64,000 nucleotides of DNA from Gautieria morchelliformis (Eukaryota; Basidiomycota; Agaricomycetes; Gomphales; Gomphaceae), in NCBI GenBank assembly GCA_015179125.1, contig WHVA01000390.1, forward strand, positions 1-64,000, written 5' to 3'. How positions within the stretch are numbered: the first letter of the stretch is position 1; each line of letters begins with the position of its first letter. Positions 45,423 through 57,289 of this stretch are shown piece by piece. Both the position numbers and the translations under genes were made by a program. The notes under the pieces are model-generated. The model searched no databases and was not told where the DNA came from. It worked only from the letters and a program-made list of their open reading frames with translations.

Positions 45423-45727
45423 TGTGGAGGTTATGCGCAGTAGTCTAGATATAGAAGCTCAGTGAATAAGGTAGTTCACTGAGTATGTATTAGTACTCTA
45501 CCTAGATATAGAAGCTATCAACAGAGTGAGTGGCTTTATATCTAGACGTCGATAGAAAAGGATACGCACCTCAGTGAATAAGGTAGTTCACTGAGGTGCC
45601 GCTAACTATGGGTCTGCACTATATACGGCCTCGGGCATATGCCCGAGGCTACTGACATGAGACAATACCCTGACCGGTCTCCCCTCCATCCTCACTGTGT
45701 TCTAGCTTATCCCCGATAACCCCAACA
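45423..45727 (-). repeat. Copia-1 5' LTR
   Basis: 305 bp, minus strand TGTTGGGG...CTCCACA. It differs from the 3' LTR at five positions and keeps the same two hairpins and paired CTAGATATAGAAGCT repeats. The duplication CTAGT follows at 45728-45732. Confidence 0.95.
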
Positions 45728-45884
45728 CTAGTAATGTATACCTCTCCTAGCTACTATAGTGTATTAAGACCTACTGCGATGAAACTACAAGCCCAGATGT
45801 TGAACAACGCCTCAACCAGTGGTGGTCGGGGACGAGGTTACCCTATCTCTCGAGCGATCACCACTGCAAGCCTAGAGTAAACCA

Positions 45885-46500
45885 AACGTTATATATTGGG
45901 GAACCGATTCCATAAAAGGATAGGGCCTATGCTGCACACAGAAAGACAAAAACTCAGCTTTATACTTGGAGTTTGCTATGTCAGGCATAGTGCCAATGAA
46001 GTTGGAAGGGAGGGTCTTGTATGCTTTAGCGGTCTCAAGTCCCACCTGTTCCCATATATGCGGCACTAGGCGATATCTGGGGTCAGCGGGTTCAATGGTC
46101 TTGAAGTGGCCCAATCCTGTCCAGTGCTCTTTTGATATTTTCAAAAAAAGGATCCATGATGTTGTGTAGAAAGGAATCCGACAGACTGAGTGACTTGAGG
46201 GGCAAAAGCCATGACAATCGGTTGACTCCATAGTGCATTCCAAGCCTGTCATGACAAGTCAGTTCAGCAGACAAGATCTGGGTGAGCTGTGGGATATGGA
46301 CATTGTGTGTGCTGACAGGCAAGTCGTTTGGGTCCCACCCATCGTCCCTGCGCTGTCCTGGTCGTCGTGGCGCCTGTAATGTGGAATAGTAGATGGAGCT
46401 TGATTTCTTCCCTGGCCGTTGGAACTTATCACATTTGCCTCGGATCAGACGCAAACGCAAGGGTAATATGCCGTAGGCCAGCGTACAGTCGCCGCCGAAT
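45885..46500 (-). pseudogene. Second Tnp2 transposase fragment
   Basis: The complement matches the transposase at 29805-30302 plus the segment beyond its 1.27-kb insert: IRGKCDKFQRPGKKSS, RRPGQRRDDGWDPNDLP, LGMHYGVNRLSWLLPLKS, HIWEQVGLETAKAYKTLP. A deletion and frameshift fall near FENIK. It lacks both ends of the gene and any terminal repeat, so it is an isolated relic. It is useful as the uninterrupted allele for the insertion at 30307. Confidence 0.85.
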
Positions 46501-46701
46501 TCTTGGGGTTATGGTTCCGACCGCCTGAGTTCCCCATTTCACACTCTCAAACACCATCCGCTTGAGCCTCGTCCACTGCGTTTCCTCCCTCTCTATTCGT
46601 CCAACTGCTGCTCTCTTCTCTGTTTTCGTTGTTTGCTATCTCGTTATCGTCGCACGTCCTTGTTTCGCTTATTGCATTTGAAAAAGTTATAAGAGAGGAA
46701 G

Positions 46702-47692
46702 ATGGCTTCTCGCACGGAGTCTAGTGGGTGGTCGTATGGGGGGAGTGGGTCCATATGGCAAGATATCAATTCACCCTTGCCGCGGCGTAGCGTTGGCCAC
46801 GACGACCCAACCTGGCGCGGTTGGCACGAAGGCGCGTGGAATCCAAGCGTGCCGGGACGTCGTGCAACGATATGTTAAGAAATGCATGAAATGCCACCGA
46901 ACATAATCACGAATATAAACGTGTAGACCGGCGACCGATCTCCGTCCCCTCCCCCTTGCAGCCACCCGATTCTGACTCAAACACTATTTATATGGGCAAC
47001 CTCGAGCCGTGGATGGATCACGAATACGCCAGTCAAGTCGTTCGCCTGAAGGGTTGGGATCGTTCCCCTACAGCCAGCATCAATCAGAACAGCTCAGTTA
47101 CGATCAAAATTCCACCACCCCCTCCTGACGCTAGGCCACAACCCAACAACGCCGGGTATTGTCTGCTCACCTTCCCGAGCGCAGCACATGCGGCCAGTGT
47201 ACTCGCGTCTTTGCATTCTGGTAATAACAAGGATCCTGCCTCTGCGCCTATCCTGATGCCCAATTCGTCGAGGCCATTCAACCTCGAGTGGGCTAGCCCC
47301 TCGCACTTTCCCCCTGCGAGCACATGGGCAGTGTTTGGAGGGTCCTCCCAGAACGCACCCATCTTCAGCGGTGCCGCCATCCAACCTGGGTCTGCGATTC
47401 CTAGTCAAGGGCCGGAACGCGAATTCTCCATTTTTGTCGGCGATCTCGCCACCGAAACGTCCAACTCGGATCTGGTAGCGATCTTTAAGAATCCGACCCT
47501 GGGACTTCAAAACGATAGGTAGGTGGTAATTCGCATGATGTGCCTAAATGCTGTACATCTAACTCGCCCTCAGGGAGCCTAAATTCATACTCCCATTCTA
47601 TAGCTGTAAATCCGCAAAGATCATGGTAGACCCTGCGACGGGTGTCAGTAGAGGCTATGGCTTTGCTTTCAGTGTCAGACATGGGTGGAACT
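46702..47692 (+). pseudogene. NAM8/TRNAU1AP-type RNA-binding protein, truncated in RRM2
   Basis: A likely first exon starts at 46702 (MASRTESSGWSYGGSG). After a CTTGCAG acceptor at about 46962, RRM1 reads NTIYMGNLEPWMDHEYA and GYCLLTFPSAAHAASVL. RRM2 begins FSIFVGDLATETSNSDLV. An intron (47519-47573, GTAGGT...CTCAG) is followed by EPKFILPFYSCKSAKIM and TGVSRGYGFA, where the match ends abruptly. The rest of RRM2 and RRM3 are missing and ABC transporter sequence begins within 20 bp. The family binds RNA in splicing or tRNA-Sec contexts. The first-exon splice site is unsure. Confidence 0.7.
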
Positions 47693-47709
47693 TGCTGATA
47701 ATATATTTC

Positions 47710-49591
47710 AGAACCTGAAACCGCGGCGAAGATACATAGATCCTTTGGTCTCGGCTCTCGCGGAGGCGCATGGGAGATATTTCGGGATTTGATATCCAAG
47801 CTAACAACTTTGTCTAGTGTCGTTTCCCAACTAAGTTTGATCTTCGGAGCCTTAAGATCCCAGCCGGGAGGATATTGGTTCGCATTAGTCTGTTTGGGGA
47901 AATCCGCGTTCGATAGTCTCTCACATGATTCTATTTGGAGTCACAGTTCGTCCTTGACTACTGTCATCGCCGAGTGCTTCGAGCTCACCTTATTCCAGCT
48001 TCATTCTGCTGGGATTCCAACCCGCACTACCGTCGAATGCGCTCCTTGGTGGACATGGTCACTGCCACAAATCACCGAGTAGAGATTATCACTGACAGGC
48101 TTAAGGGTTATATCCAGCGAGGTACGCCTCCATCACCGCCTCTGTTTCCACCCGCTCATTTCTCTCAGAGTGGGCGAAGGCGCGCGTTCTCCTTGGCGAC
48201 ACCTCGGTCGAGAATCCGGACCCCCTCTTGGGGTTGCAGAGGTCCAGTTTTCTCTCATTCATTGATGATTTTATAGAGGACTTCCCTCTCGTGAGCCTTC
48301 AGCTAGTTCATCATTGTGAATATGATCTAAAGACTGTCTCAGATATTTTATGCCTTCCAAGTCTATCTCTCCCCTCAAAATTTCTCTCTGACCTCCATCG
48401 CTCTAATTCAGAAAGCTTCTTCATCGTTGACGTGGACATTTTATCGTATATTCAGGGAGGAAAAGTCGTTCCGACAGCGCCTGGAAGAGATGAAGACGGT
48501 TTCTGAGCTTGGAAAGATCCAGAACACACTCGAGGACGGAGAACTGCATTACCCTAAAGACATGCTCAAGCATTCGCCAGGAATGGAAATCAGATTTCAG
48601 CAAGTGCCATTGCGCTATTTTGCATGATGCGTCAAGTACTCACCAGCCTTCTGACCATGTTTCCTTGCACAGAAATGTCTCCTTCGCATACCCTGAGAGC
48701 GACAGCGTTATCACAGATGTGTCTTTCACCATTGGAAAGGGTCAAGCTGTGGTGATAGTAGGGATCAACGGGAGTGGAAAATCAATGCTTCTCAAGTTGT
48801 TTAATCGACTATATGATCCAATTTCAGGGGGTATTTCGATCGATGGTACCTCCCTTAGTTCCTTTGTCGCCTCTGATGTGCGGCGATCGATGGCCATGCT
48901 CTACCAGACTTACACCCATTACCCGCTTTCCATCCGAGAAAACATATCTCTGGGACTCCCCGATGCACCTTACGAATCGGCACCAGGATAAGCAGAAAAA
49001 AACCAACGTTCTGTGGATGACTTGGTTAAAGAAGCTGCGCGGCTGGGGGGTTCAACTGAAATCATTGAGAAGCAACGCAATGGCTTTGACACGGGTCTTC
49101 TGCCGACAGTGTATTCATTTTCAACATCACCAGTTGAACGTGGAAGTCAAGCATTCCAAGACAAGATGAAGGACGTAACTAAAGGAGCGGAGGTGTCTTT
49201 GGGACAATGGCAAAGACTCGCTTTGTGAGGAAGCACATGCTCCCCTTCCCCTGCCTTCTATCTTTAATGTCTTCACTCTGCCTAGGTCTCGATTATTTTA
49301 TCGCGCTGCAGCAAGTTGGTCGCCGTTGACGAGCCCAGCGCCTCATTAGATCCCAAGATGGAGTATGAACTCTTTGAGAGTTTGAGAGCCGTGACCACCG
49401 AGCAGGGTAAAACAATGGTAACTGTTATTCTAGCGACATTAAAGATGTTCGGTTCACTGTTGTATCAGGTATATGCAGAAAGGCTGCTTAGTGGAGCAGG
49501 GAAAACATAGTGAGCTGTTGGATTTGGGCGGCGAATACGCGAAGCTATACAAGTTGCAGGCAGAAGCCTTCTTACCTGATGTGAGCATCTG
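47710..49591 (+). pseudogene. ABC transporter (B-type half transporter), decayed
   Basis: The order fits an agaricomycete ABC-B protein: a membrane-domain part (LISKLTTLSSVVSQLSLIFG), a linker (VEIITDRLKGYIQ, intron, EWAKARVLLGDTSVENP), then the nucleotide-binding domain. Walker A is VGINGSGKSMLLKLF near 48760. The signature is EVSLGQWQRLAL (49190-49225). An intron lies at about 49228-49288. Walker B is AVDEPSASLDPK near 49320. The tail reads VEQGKHSELLDLGGEYAK. Frame breaks near 48000, 48450, 48620, 49300 and 49440, and the missing first membrane half, mark it as a pseudogene. Confidence 0.8.
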
Positions 49592-50139
49592 AACGTCCAC
49601 TCTTGCATGCGACTGCGAAACCCTTGGCACAGGAGACACCAATCTCATAATTCGACGCCCTCAATTTGTTGTGCCGACCCTCGGGGAATGCGAGCTTGAA
49701 CTGGACTCACAGTCGATGATACCATGCCAAATCCAAATTGATTTAACAACCAGAATATTGCAGTGAACATATCGCTAACAGGTTAAATTTACATATACCG
49801 CGAGTCTTAATGATCAAGTCGTCCCGGTAAGCGTCGACATTACGTTGGTGTCACCTGATCACCTCTGATCACGTTGTTTATGTTTGTTCAGATATACTCG
49901 GGATGCTTCAGTACCGTGTACGTAAACCAACGCTTGATATCCGAAACGCCTATCTGACAAGCTATCACCAGGGCCCATCCACTGATACTGCGAGCTTTGT
50001 ACATTGACTGCGATGCGTACAAGTAAGCGCTGGGACACACCCTCAACGATTTCTTTTGAACCAACGACAGCTCTTCTGACTTTTTATCAAATCTTCTTGT
50101 TCTATTACTTCGGATTCGAAATGCTGGATTGGATGACGG
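49592..50139. other. Spacer with no recognisable gene
   Basis: Only short open frames in both directions. No transposon ends, repeats or RNA gene seen. Confidence 0.5.
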
Positions 50140-50640
50140 AGGTCTGGTCACTCCTCTATCAGAAGCCACCGCGGGTTCGTTGAGCGGCGTCAGCCACTCA
50201 TCCGCTTATGAAGAGCCGGCGACTTATTCGTGAGTCTCTAATTAGTTCGGTTTGCGTTGGTGACCTGTGATGGTTTGCACGACAGACTTGCTGTGCGCTT
50301 CCTTTTTGAGACAAGTGGTGCCCTCGGGATTCAGCCGGAACTGGCTGTGCAACCCTTCGCGGCGCGGGCAGCCCGTAACGACTATGAGGTATGCCTTCTC
50401 CGCTTCACGTGCTGCTCATCACCGACCATTCCGCCAGATTCCGTGGACGCTACGCGACCTTATAGCCAACCCAGATGTTGCCTCCCTGTTCTCATCAGAA
50501 ATTTCTGAGCTACGTCGACCTTCGACGACTGGCATCCGCGAACGACAGTGTTACGTGAGATTCGCCGGAAATGAGCCTATCCGACGACATCTAGACTCTT
50601 CTTCAGTCCTCCCTTATATAATCATTTGTTCCTTGTAATC
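50140..50640 (+). pseudogene. Unrecognised coding-like fragments
   Basis: Three stretches read like real exons: TPLSEATAGSLSGVSHSS just before a GTGAGT at about 50231; FLFETSGALGIQPELAVQPF at 50300-50390; and RDLIANPDVASLFSSEISEL at about 50455-50515. They lie in different frames separated by intron-like GTATGC and CCAG boundaries. I cannot assign a family or a complete gene model. Confidence 0.35.
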
Positions 50641-50821
50641 CGCTGATTGTACTCAGAGTGAGAGGTTGTTGCATGGGATCTGGACGAGTGGTTTTCTCCG
50701 GGCCGGGGTGTTCCATATCTGCACCGGGAGAAGGCCCCCGCAATAATAGACACAATGATGCCCGACGAAAATGGTGGCTTGGTAGTCGCGTGGATGCTTC
50801 TTATATTGGCATCTTCTCACG

Positions 50822-52298
50822 TCATGGGATTTCTATTAGCTCTACTATCTGTACTCCACCCCGCAATCTCCCATCCGCGCCACGAGTCCCCGCGAGTTGG
50901 TCAGTCAGGATGAGGACCTTTTGTATGGCCGCGTTGTCCTCGGCCGTGAGCCGAAACCCGAACACGCGATGGTTGTCCTGATCGTGGCAGTGCACGTGAG
51001 TAAGTAGCCGAGTTGTGGCGTTCTCGATCACTGCACAATAGATTTACACTCGTATGCTCCGATACACCGAGACGGGTACCTAAAACCACGCCAAGCACCG
51101 ATGCTCGGTCAGTATGAACCCCGTGGTGACGAGAACGCTTAATTACCGAGTATCGCGGCTGCGACAAATGCATGGTCTAGGACCCAACGCGTGGCGATCA
51201 CGGCAAGCAGCGCCGTGCCTGTCTCCGATAGTACGAAGAGTGCCGAGCAATGTCTGAAACAGCGACCAGTCGCCCCAGGCTGAGAGAATCACATCGAGGT
51301 ACTAAACCGATATGGTAAGCCAAGTGAGGAAATACAACAAGAAGACGACCGCACTTTGCGCTGCGACGGCGTCATGCACTCCTCGTACGGATCGGGCTGG
51401 GGGCTGCCGAGGTACTTGTCCGACAGGAAACCACCGCACTGTGGAAGCGATAATCAGCGCGTGAATGCAAGGCAAATGAGAGGTACATGCCAGCGTTCCA
51501 TAAGTCAATAATTTTACCTACGAAAAATAAACGATTTAGTACCCGATAGAGCGGTGTTGATGGGCGGCTCTCATTATGCTTTATGCAAATGTAGCTGTGG
51601 ATCGAATAGCAAAGAAAACCGCGTGTGAACATATTTACTTTCCAGGCAACTTCGATCGAACCTGCAGCAGATCCACGGTGTGTGCACCTGTTCGCGTGAG
51701 CCGCTCTTCCACAGCGGCACGGACAAATTGGGGCGTCGGATCTGTGGGCTGGAACACACACCATTTTGTCGCTCAGATCACATTGGCCTGGACATCTTTG
51801 GGCAAACTGTTGCGAAAGGAACCCTAGAGGGAGATGAGCATCCAATTGATTGAAAAAACGAAGACACGGCTGTACAAAAATCTGTTCCGCGCTCCCATAG
51901 TGGTCGGCTGGGTGGTTAAGTGAGAAAGCGTCAGGCAATCATAATTGGGGGTCAACGTACCCTGCCCAAGGGAATCCAATAGTCGGAATCAGATAACCAA
52001 TGGAAGAGAAGCAATCATCTCACCATATCTGAGAGCAGAGAAGTGAGACACGAGGATATTACATTAATAATGACGTGGGGAGAAGACCCACCAAATGCAG
52101 TGTATCCAGCTTCTACATATCGCTTCATTTCGCGCCTAATCTTGCTCAGTGGTGCGGTTTCCCAGGCTGAATCTAGATGGTCAGTAATATTTAAATTGTT
52201 CGCCCGGTCAACCTGCCGGGCGAGGAAAGTTGCCAAAGCCCGCTGACGACGCGGGGGAGAGTGAGCTGGCCAAGAGTTGTGGTCTCCACCGAGGACAT
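50822..52298 (-). pseudogene. Aldo-keto reductase (NADP-dependent oxidoreductase)
   Basis: A start at 52298 (MSSVETTTLGQLTLPRVV, SGLWQL) leads through short exons: KIRREMKRYVEAGYTAF; DM then ADHYGSAEQIF (the Asp/Tyr active-site region); ATKWCVFQPTDPTPQFV; VEERLTRTGAHTVDLLQ; KLLTYGTL then CGGFLSDKYLGSPQPDP; AWGDWSLFQTLLGTLRTIG; TRWVLDH, AAILGTRLGVSEH (cofactor phosphate-binding region) and RVFGFRLTAEDNAAIQKVL. It ends at 50822. An in-frame TGA precedes ATKW, and one intron would need a GC-AG boundary. The gene is therefore probably dead or mis-modelled, but the family call is firm. Confidence 0.8.
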
Positions 52299-52609
52299 AG
52301 CGTAGACGAATGGAAAGCAAAGGGGATCTATGCTTGAAGCTTGACTGGCAGGCTAGGTTTGATAGAAGTGGTGTGAGAACGTCGGCGTTCAAGAATCTGT
52401 GGAAGTGTCGGACCGAGACTAGTTACCATATGGACACTTAGGTTAACCGGGAAATTAACAATCAATTAATCAGATGCGAATACCGGGACGAGATTTGTCG
52501 AAATCGGCTTTTGTTTCCAGAATCTCGCTAGAGCTCGGGGCGAAACCAGATTGCCGTCCGACCTTAAATACTGGGTGAAATAACGTTCGAATACTTAGCT
52601 TTCCCTCTC

Positions 52610-53720
52610 ACCTACACCCTCCCCCAACATGCCATCATCTGCACCTGCGTACGACACTTCGTGTAGCTCTGTGAAGCATGTGTATGTTTGATATCTCTCC
52701 CCCCTCTCGCCATGTCTAAAGACCTGCAGCAACCTCATGCTAGACACCTTCATCGCCAATGCATCTGCAACAGACCTCAGAGCTGTCATCCGTGCATTCT
52801 TGTCCACCAAGTTCGTGTGCATATCCTATCTCGTGTCTTACATTCTCAACCTGCGTTCACAGCCCCAGCGCGAGCATTCCTTTTAATATGATCGCTCGTA
52901 CACGTCTCAAGCAAGTAGAAGCCACCCTGCCACACTTACGAAGTCAGACACATCACATGTGCCCAACAACCGGGGAGAGAGAATACCTTACCTCACAAGA
53001 GGGTGGGGCGGCAAACGGCCTCAAGGAGACCGGGCCGACGGGGGAGTAGGACCGTCGTCGGTGCAGCCGCCCGCCTGGGGATGCAGCGGGTAGGGAGCCT
53101 CAGGGAGCGAGGAGGAAGGCCCACCCTGTTACAGGTACTTTGCGTGTAGTGACCACCATAGGACTTCCTGAGGTCATATAAAATGAATAAAAATAAAAAT
53201 AAAAATAAAAAAAAGCCACCCTGCCACCACAATCGTCGTTGTTTTCTGTACGAGGGGAAGTCGCTGTACCCACGCAGCAATTCGACGAGGTGCGGAGACA
53301 CGCCCGCATGCTCTTTGGCGCAGGTACGTGTCCAAGCTCCAGTCCAATCGATGCGTGGGACTGACGTTCCACTATTCGTCCGGCACATCTTTCTCTCTCA
53401 GGGCTGGGAGTCGACTCTCTCCCCATCTTCACCTATGTTATACGGTCCACGTTCCCTCTGCGGTGGACAACGTCTGACAACGACCCACTGCTCCCCACCT
53501 CGCGATTGTCGACGTTAGTTTATCTCAGGCGTTGCAAGCGTGTAAGGAGGAAGTCGCCGCGGGATTCATAGACTCGGAGGATGAAATTGCCAGCGCCAAG
53601 GCATCCTTAGACGAGTTATATGGAGCTCTAGAAGAGAGTAAACGTCTAGTCGAGACGTGGGGTGGCGAGTTCTGTTTCGACCGGGTATGTGGGTCTACAC
53701 ACGCTCCATGCCACGCCTAC
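52610..53720 (+). other. Coding-like fragments, unrecognised
   Basis: Around 52730-52840 one frame reads MLDTFIANASATDLRAVIRA. At 53280-53325 another reads QQFDEVRRHARMLFGAG before a GTACGT. At 53400-53510 there is SLPIFTYVIRSTFPLRW. At 53520-53690 an acidic helical piece reads ALQACKEEVAAGF and SAKASLDELYGALEESK, followed by GTATGT. These may be exons of one intron-rich plus-strand gene, but frames and splice sites do not give a clean model. Confidence 0.3.
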
Positions 53721-54214
53721 TAATCGTCGACAGGGCTATTTCGCGGCGGAATATTGGCGATCCACACTGTGATATACAAGCCTTCTTGTACCTTCATGTC
53801 TGGGTTCTGTTAGGGGACTCTTTTCATTCTCTCTCACATGTTTTGGCGGCCGGCCTCTCTAGACCATGTGTAATCCCTTCCCTCTACGTAGTAGGGACGT
53901 CAAAAATGCCATACATAGTTTGATGACCGTTTACTCGATCGGACCGATGTTCAATGGTGTGAGGATCCCCTGAAAGGGCCGTCCCGTTGAAGACTACCGT
54001 ATGTAGCTGTGCAAGGCAAGACAAAGGAACGTCAACGTAAACGGATGGTCCACATCCACCAATCATCGCTATCATTCAGTCTTAATTGGGAGCACGGACT
54101 TGAAGAAGACCGTCTGACAGCAGCCGCGCTTCCGATATGCAAAGAAAGCATGACACGGCGAATGCCCTTCGGGCATTCCCATAGCCCTGGAAGGCTTAAA
54201 GTTAGAATACGTGC
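53721..54214. other. Spacer with no recognisable gene
   Basis: Short open frames only. A small palindrome (GAATGCCCTTCGGGCATTC, near 54159) is present. I see no promoter or RNA signal that I would defend. Confidence 0.45.
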
Positions 54215-54600
54215 CTACGTTAGGTGATGGCATAGAAACATCCGTACCCTGTCTACAACTGTTTTGCGTATTTGATCAACAATTTGTGTATCACTAGACT
54301 CCGGGCGACGTAGCTTACGGAGAGGTGGAGGTGGATTGTAGGCGACATAGCCCCCGTGCGCATATTCCCATCGATGCTCTATTCCGTTCCGCTCCCACAT
54401 TATATGACCACCGTTCTCCTGCAATATCCTGAAAACTTCTCGTGAATCTGATTGATAATGGAAATGGGGGGTGATGTAACATTACCTTTTTGTCGACTGC
54501 ATCTATGGTTCGAGACCATCGATCAGTAGCAGCCAAACCCACGAGTGTTCTGGAAGCGGCCGCGGTCTAAACTTGAACCGTCCGGGGACAGCCGTAGTCT
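54215..54600 (-). other. Unrecognised coding-like exon(s)
   Basis: The complement reads SREVFRILQENGGHIMWERN and HRWEYAHGGYVAYNPPPP after an intron-like GTAATG...AATCAG. Upstream is LAATDRWSRTIDAVDKK. Composition looks coding, but I do not recognise the family. It lies just downstream of the TLD gene on the same strand and could be its 3' neighbour or a separate small gene. Confidence 0.35.
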
Positions 54601-54819
54601 TCTGTAGCGACTCCCCACGTCCCATAATACAGATGCCTTTTAAGCAACGCGAAAATGAAAATAAAAATATGAAAAAAGATAGTGACGCCTGGGTTTTAGC
54701 CATCGATGGAACCTAGTAACTATAATTGTTATGGTATTGGCACCTTCGTCTTCTCTTGCCTCGTGGCTCGACAGAAAAAAGACAAGCGGCGATGTGGCAT
54801 AATCTGGACCGGGAAGCAC

Positions 54820-56364
54820 CATTCTCACATCCGTGGCGATGATCCGTCGATGAGGTTCGCGTCTAAATAAAGCCCATACTTGCCCTCGCTGAGGAACGGT
54901 ATGAGATGCAAGGGAGAGATTATCAATGAAAGACCGAAACCCACCCTCCACCGAAAGAAATGAAACTAGCTTCGCACAACAACACATAATCGTTTTTACC
55001 AGTCCATTTGAATACTTCTACAGACTCCTGTTCACGGTGCGTCACGGTTTTCCACAGAAATCTACCTATGGGAAACGTGAGGTCCACACAGGCTAGCGGG
55101 TGACTATACTCACGAATCACCACTCCCATAGTACGCCCCAGGTGACAATCGCATTTGCTCACTCATACAAGCTCCGAATATACGATCTTCAGAATCTCGT
55201 ATGGCGATCAAGGTGTCAGCTACACGCACGGCACATCGTGCATAAAACATCTGCAGGGAGACACCGTGCTGATCTAAACTATAAAGCAAGGAGCACGACT
55301 TTGCGAGACGAGGAAGTGCCGGTAGATGGGTCCGTATCTGGCAAGATAGTCAGCTAATAACGCCACATGGTGTCCTAATTTCATGTATTATTACCTTGTC
55401 GGCAAGATGAGATGTCAGGACTGGGGTGGTGCTGTCACGCCTTCCTGTCAGTTCGACCTTTCGCGGCCTTGTATCATGCTCCTCAAATTCAAACCCGGCT
55501 TTATTCCACTGATGATCGCCAGCCAAACCAGGGGCACCGGAAGGAGGGACATACCTGTGAAGCAAAGGGCGAAGAGTGCGCCAAGAGTGGAACGCCATGC
55601 TTGACGTTCGATGTGAGTAGAGCCCCCGGATCGTGTGCAGTTGTGGGTGGAAGTGGAGGCACAGGACCGGAAAGGAGTGTTGACATCCATTTTTTCCGAG
55701 GTAGTGTGGAGGTGGGGCTAGAATGCAGTGGCGGAGAAGGAGAAGAATGTCGATATGTTGGTGGGCTAGATGGAGGGTCTGAATGGATTGGAATTTGTAT
55801 ATTTTCGGGTTCGGGAGGTTGTCGAAGTGAGGAGGAAAGATCAGAACATGGTAAGGAAGAATCGTCCGTTTCTATTAGCGTATCTGCAGTGGCCGCAGAT
55901 TTATCATTTTCGGTTCTGTGTGAGTCAAGCCGATACAGAGGATCATCTTGGTGCTCCAATAACTCGTTGAGGACTCGTCTTTCATTCTGTCCGGCCCGCT
56001 CCTTTGCTTCAATACTAAACCGCTCGAAGAAATCAGGCAAATGTGGCCCCTGATGCGGTGAAGACAACCCGGTCTGTGTATCTAACCACACTAGAGGCTG
56101 CTGAAGAGGATCCATAGAAGCCGGAACGGAGACGAAGGCTCCAAAGTCTGAGATGGCGGAGGACGGCGTCGGAGGGTGATCACTTCGCCGCGTTACACGT
56201 TCCGAAGGCTGTTCAAGGACAAAGATTGACTGGGAACCTGGAGCTGAGAAAAGACTGTCGAAAGGATCGGATGGGTCATTATGTAGCGTTGGAGATGGGA
56301 GAGGAATTAACGGCGGTGGCATGGATACCATTTGGTGTGGCATGATGTAGAGTTGCTTTGGCAA
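54820..56364 (-). CDS. TLD-domain protein, OXR1-like
   Basis: Exon 1 (56364-55555) encodes MPKQLYIMPHQMV and a Ser/Pro-rich disordered region. Exon 2 (55508-55395) gives WNKAGFEFEEHDTRPRK. Exon 3 (55337-55114) starts the TLD domain: IRTHLPALPRLAKS, LLYSLDQHGVSLQMFY, IRDSEDRIFGAC, SPGAYYGSGDS. Exon 4 (from 55061) reads FLWKTVT, VEVFKWTGKNDYVLL and ISFGGG. Exon 5 gives GKYGLYLDANLIDGSS. All joints use GT-AG. TLD proteins (OXR1, TBC1D24) act in oxidative-stress resistance and V-ATPase regulation. The last TLD strand (the usual TFGN and EVWG region) is not found, so the 3' end is open. Confidence 0.75.
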
Positions 56365-57289
56365 AGAATCAGCCTAGACGGGAAGCTACCAACACACGAT
56401 CAGATGTTCAAAGTAAAAGAAAGGAGTATCCTGTACCGCGACATAAACCGGGAGGATGTTGCTAAACTGTTAGCAGACGTGACGGTCTTGTGGAAGATGT
56501 GAGTTTATGGAGGGTTAGGTAGATATTGCCAACATTAGTTCCAACGAACGGCGGTGTTGACGGTTGGCCACGAGGCAGAAATGATGCCCTACCGACGTGA
56601 CGATAACTAGTGACAACGCTTCAAGGTGGACCCACCGTTCAGTAGGTTTTCCAATGACGGGTGAAATGCGATGACCAAAGACTAGAAGGGAAAGGCGTTA
56701 CTTGAAAGCAGTATGCCTCATAACTAGTAAAAACTCACAAAGAGGTTGAATCAGTAATACATATTGGGTGCCTGCTTAAGCCAAATTGGCACTCTTGTTC
56801 TGCCCTAAAAGTGCGTATGCGTAAGTGCCTAAGTACGCATGAGCTGCAACGGTCAAGGTTGACCGGTTGACCATATACGACGGCGGCACACCTGGGATTG
56901 GTAAAGGGCACTGGCAGCTGTGATGAGTGTCTTTCTACAGCATCACTCGCTTGCCTGTGTCGTTATAACCCTTCCTGAAGAGTTTTTTCTGAAAAAGTTC
57001 GAAAGTGTCGCGTGTCGCGGTTTATTTGTACAAAGTCATTACAAAGTGAGCGCCATAAGTCAGCAGCTAGTATGCTACATGAATTGTGCCCAATCTTAAT
57101 CACTAGTTAACGGCCTCAGTCATGGCATGCAATTCTAAGCTATTCCCTCCTTCTTGTTAATATCTCACCAGTATTCCCTGGTGCTCTTTTCCGTGGTTTC
57201 CTGATTCCCCTGTCCAAGTCCACATGTGCAATTGTTATGGGAGTTGTGTTCCACCGCCTGGTGTATATTACCATCATTCTATAGTCTCC
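56365..57289. other. Intergenic region upstream of the TLD gene
   Basis: About 925 bp without a credible open frame. It should hold the TLD gene promoter (minus strand) and the 3' flank of the kinase gene. I see no transposon ends here. Confidence 0.5.

Larger units (their letters stand above)
39156..45727 (-). mobile_element. Copia-1, with both LTRs and three nested insertions
   Basis: The element is 6572 bp with 305-bp LTRs and the duplication CTAGT (39151-39155 and 45728-45732). Gag-pol runs on the minus strand. The two LTRs differ at 5 positions, four of them transitions, so the insertion is not recent. Nested in it are two solo LTRs of the 61.7-kb Copia family and a 631-bp MITE, all with target duplications. 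Without them it would be about 4.85 kb, normal for Ty1/Copia. Confidence 0.95.
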
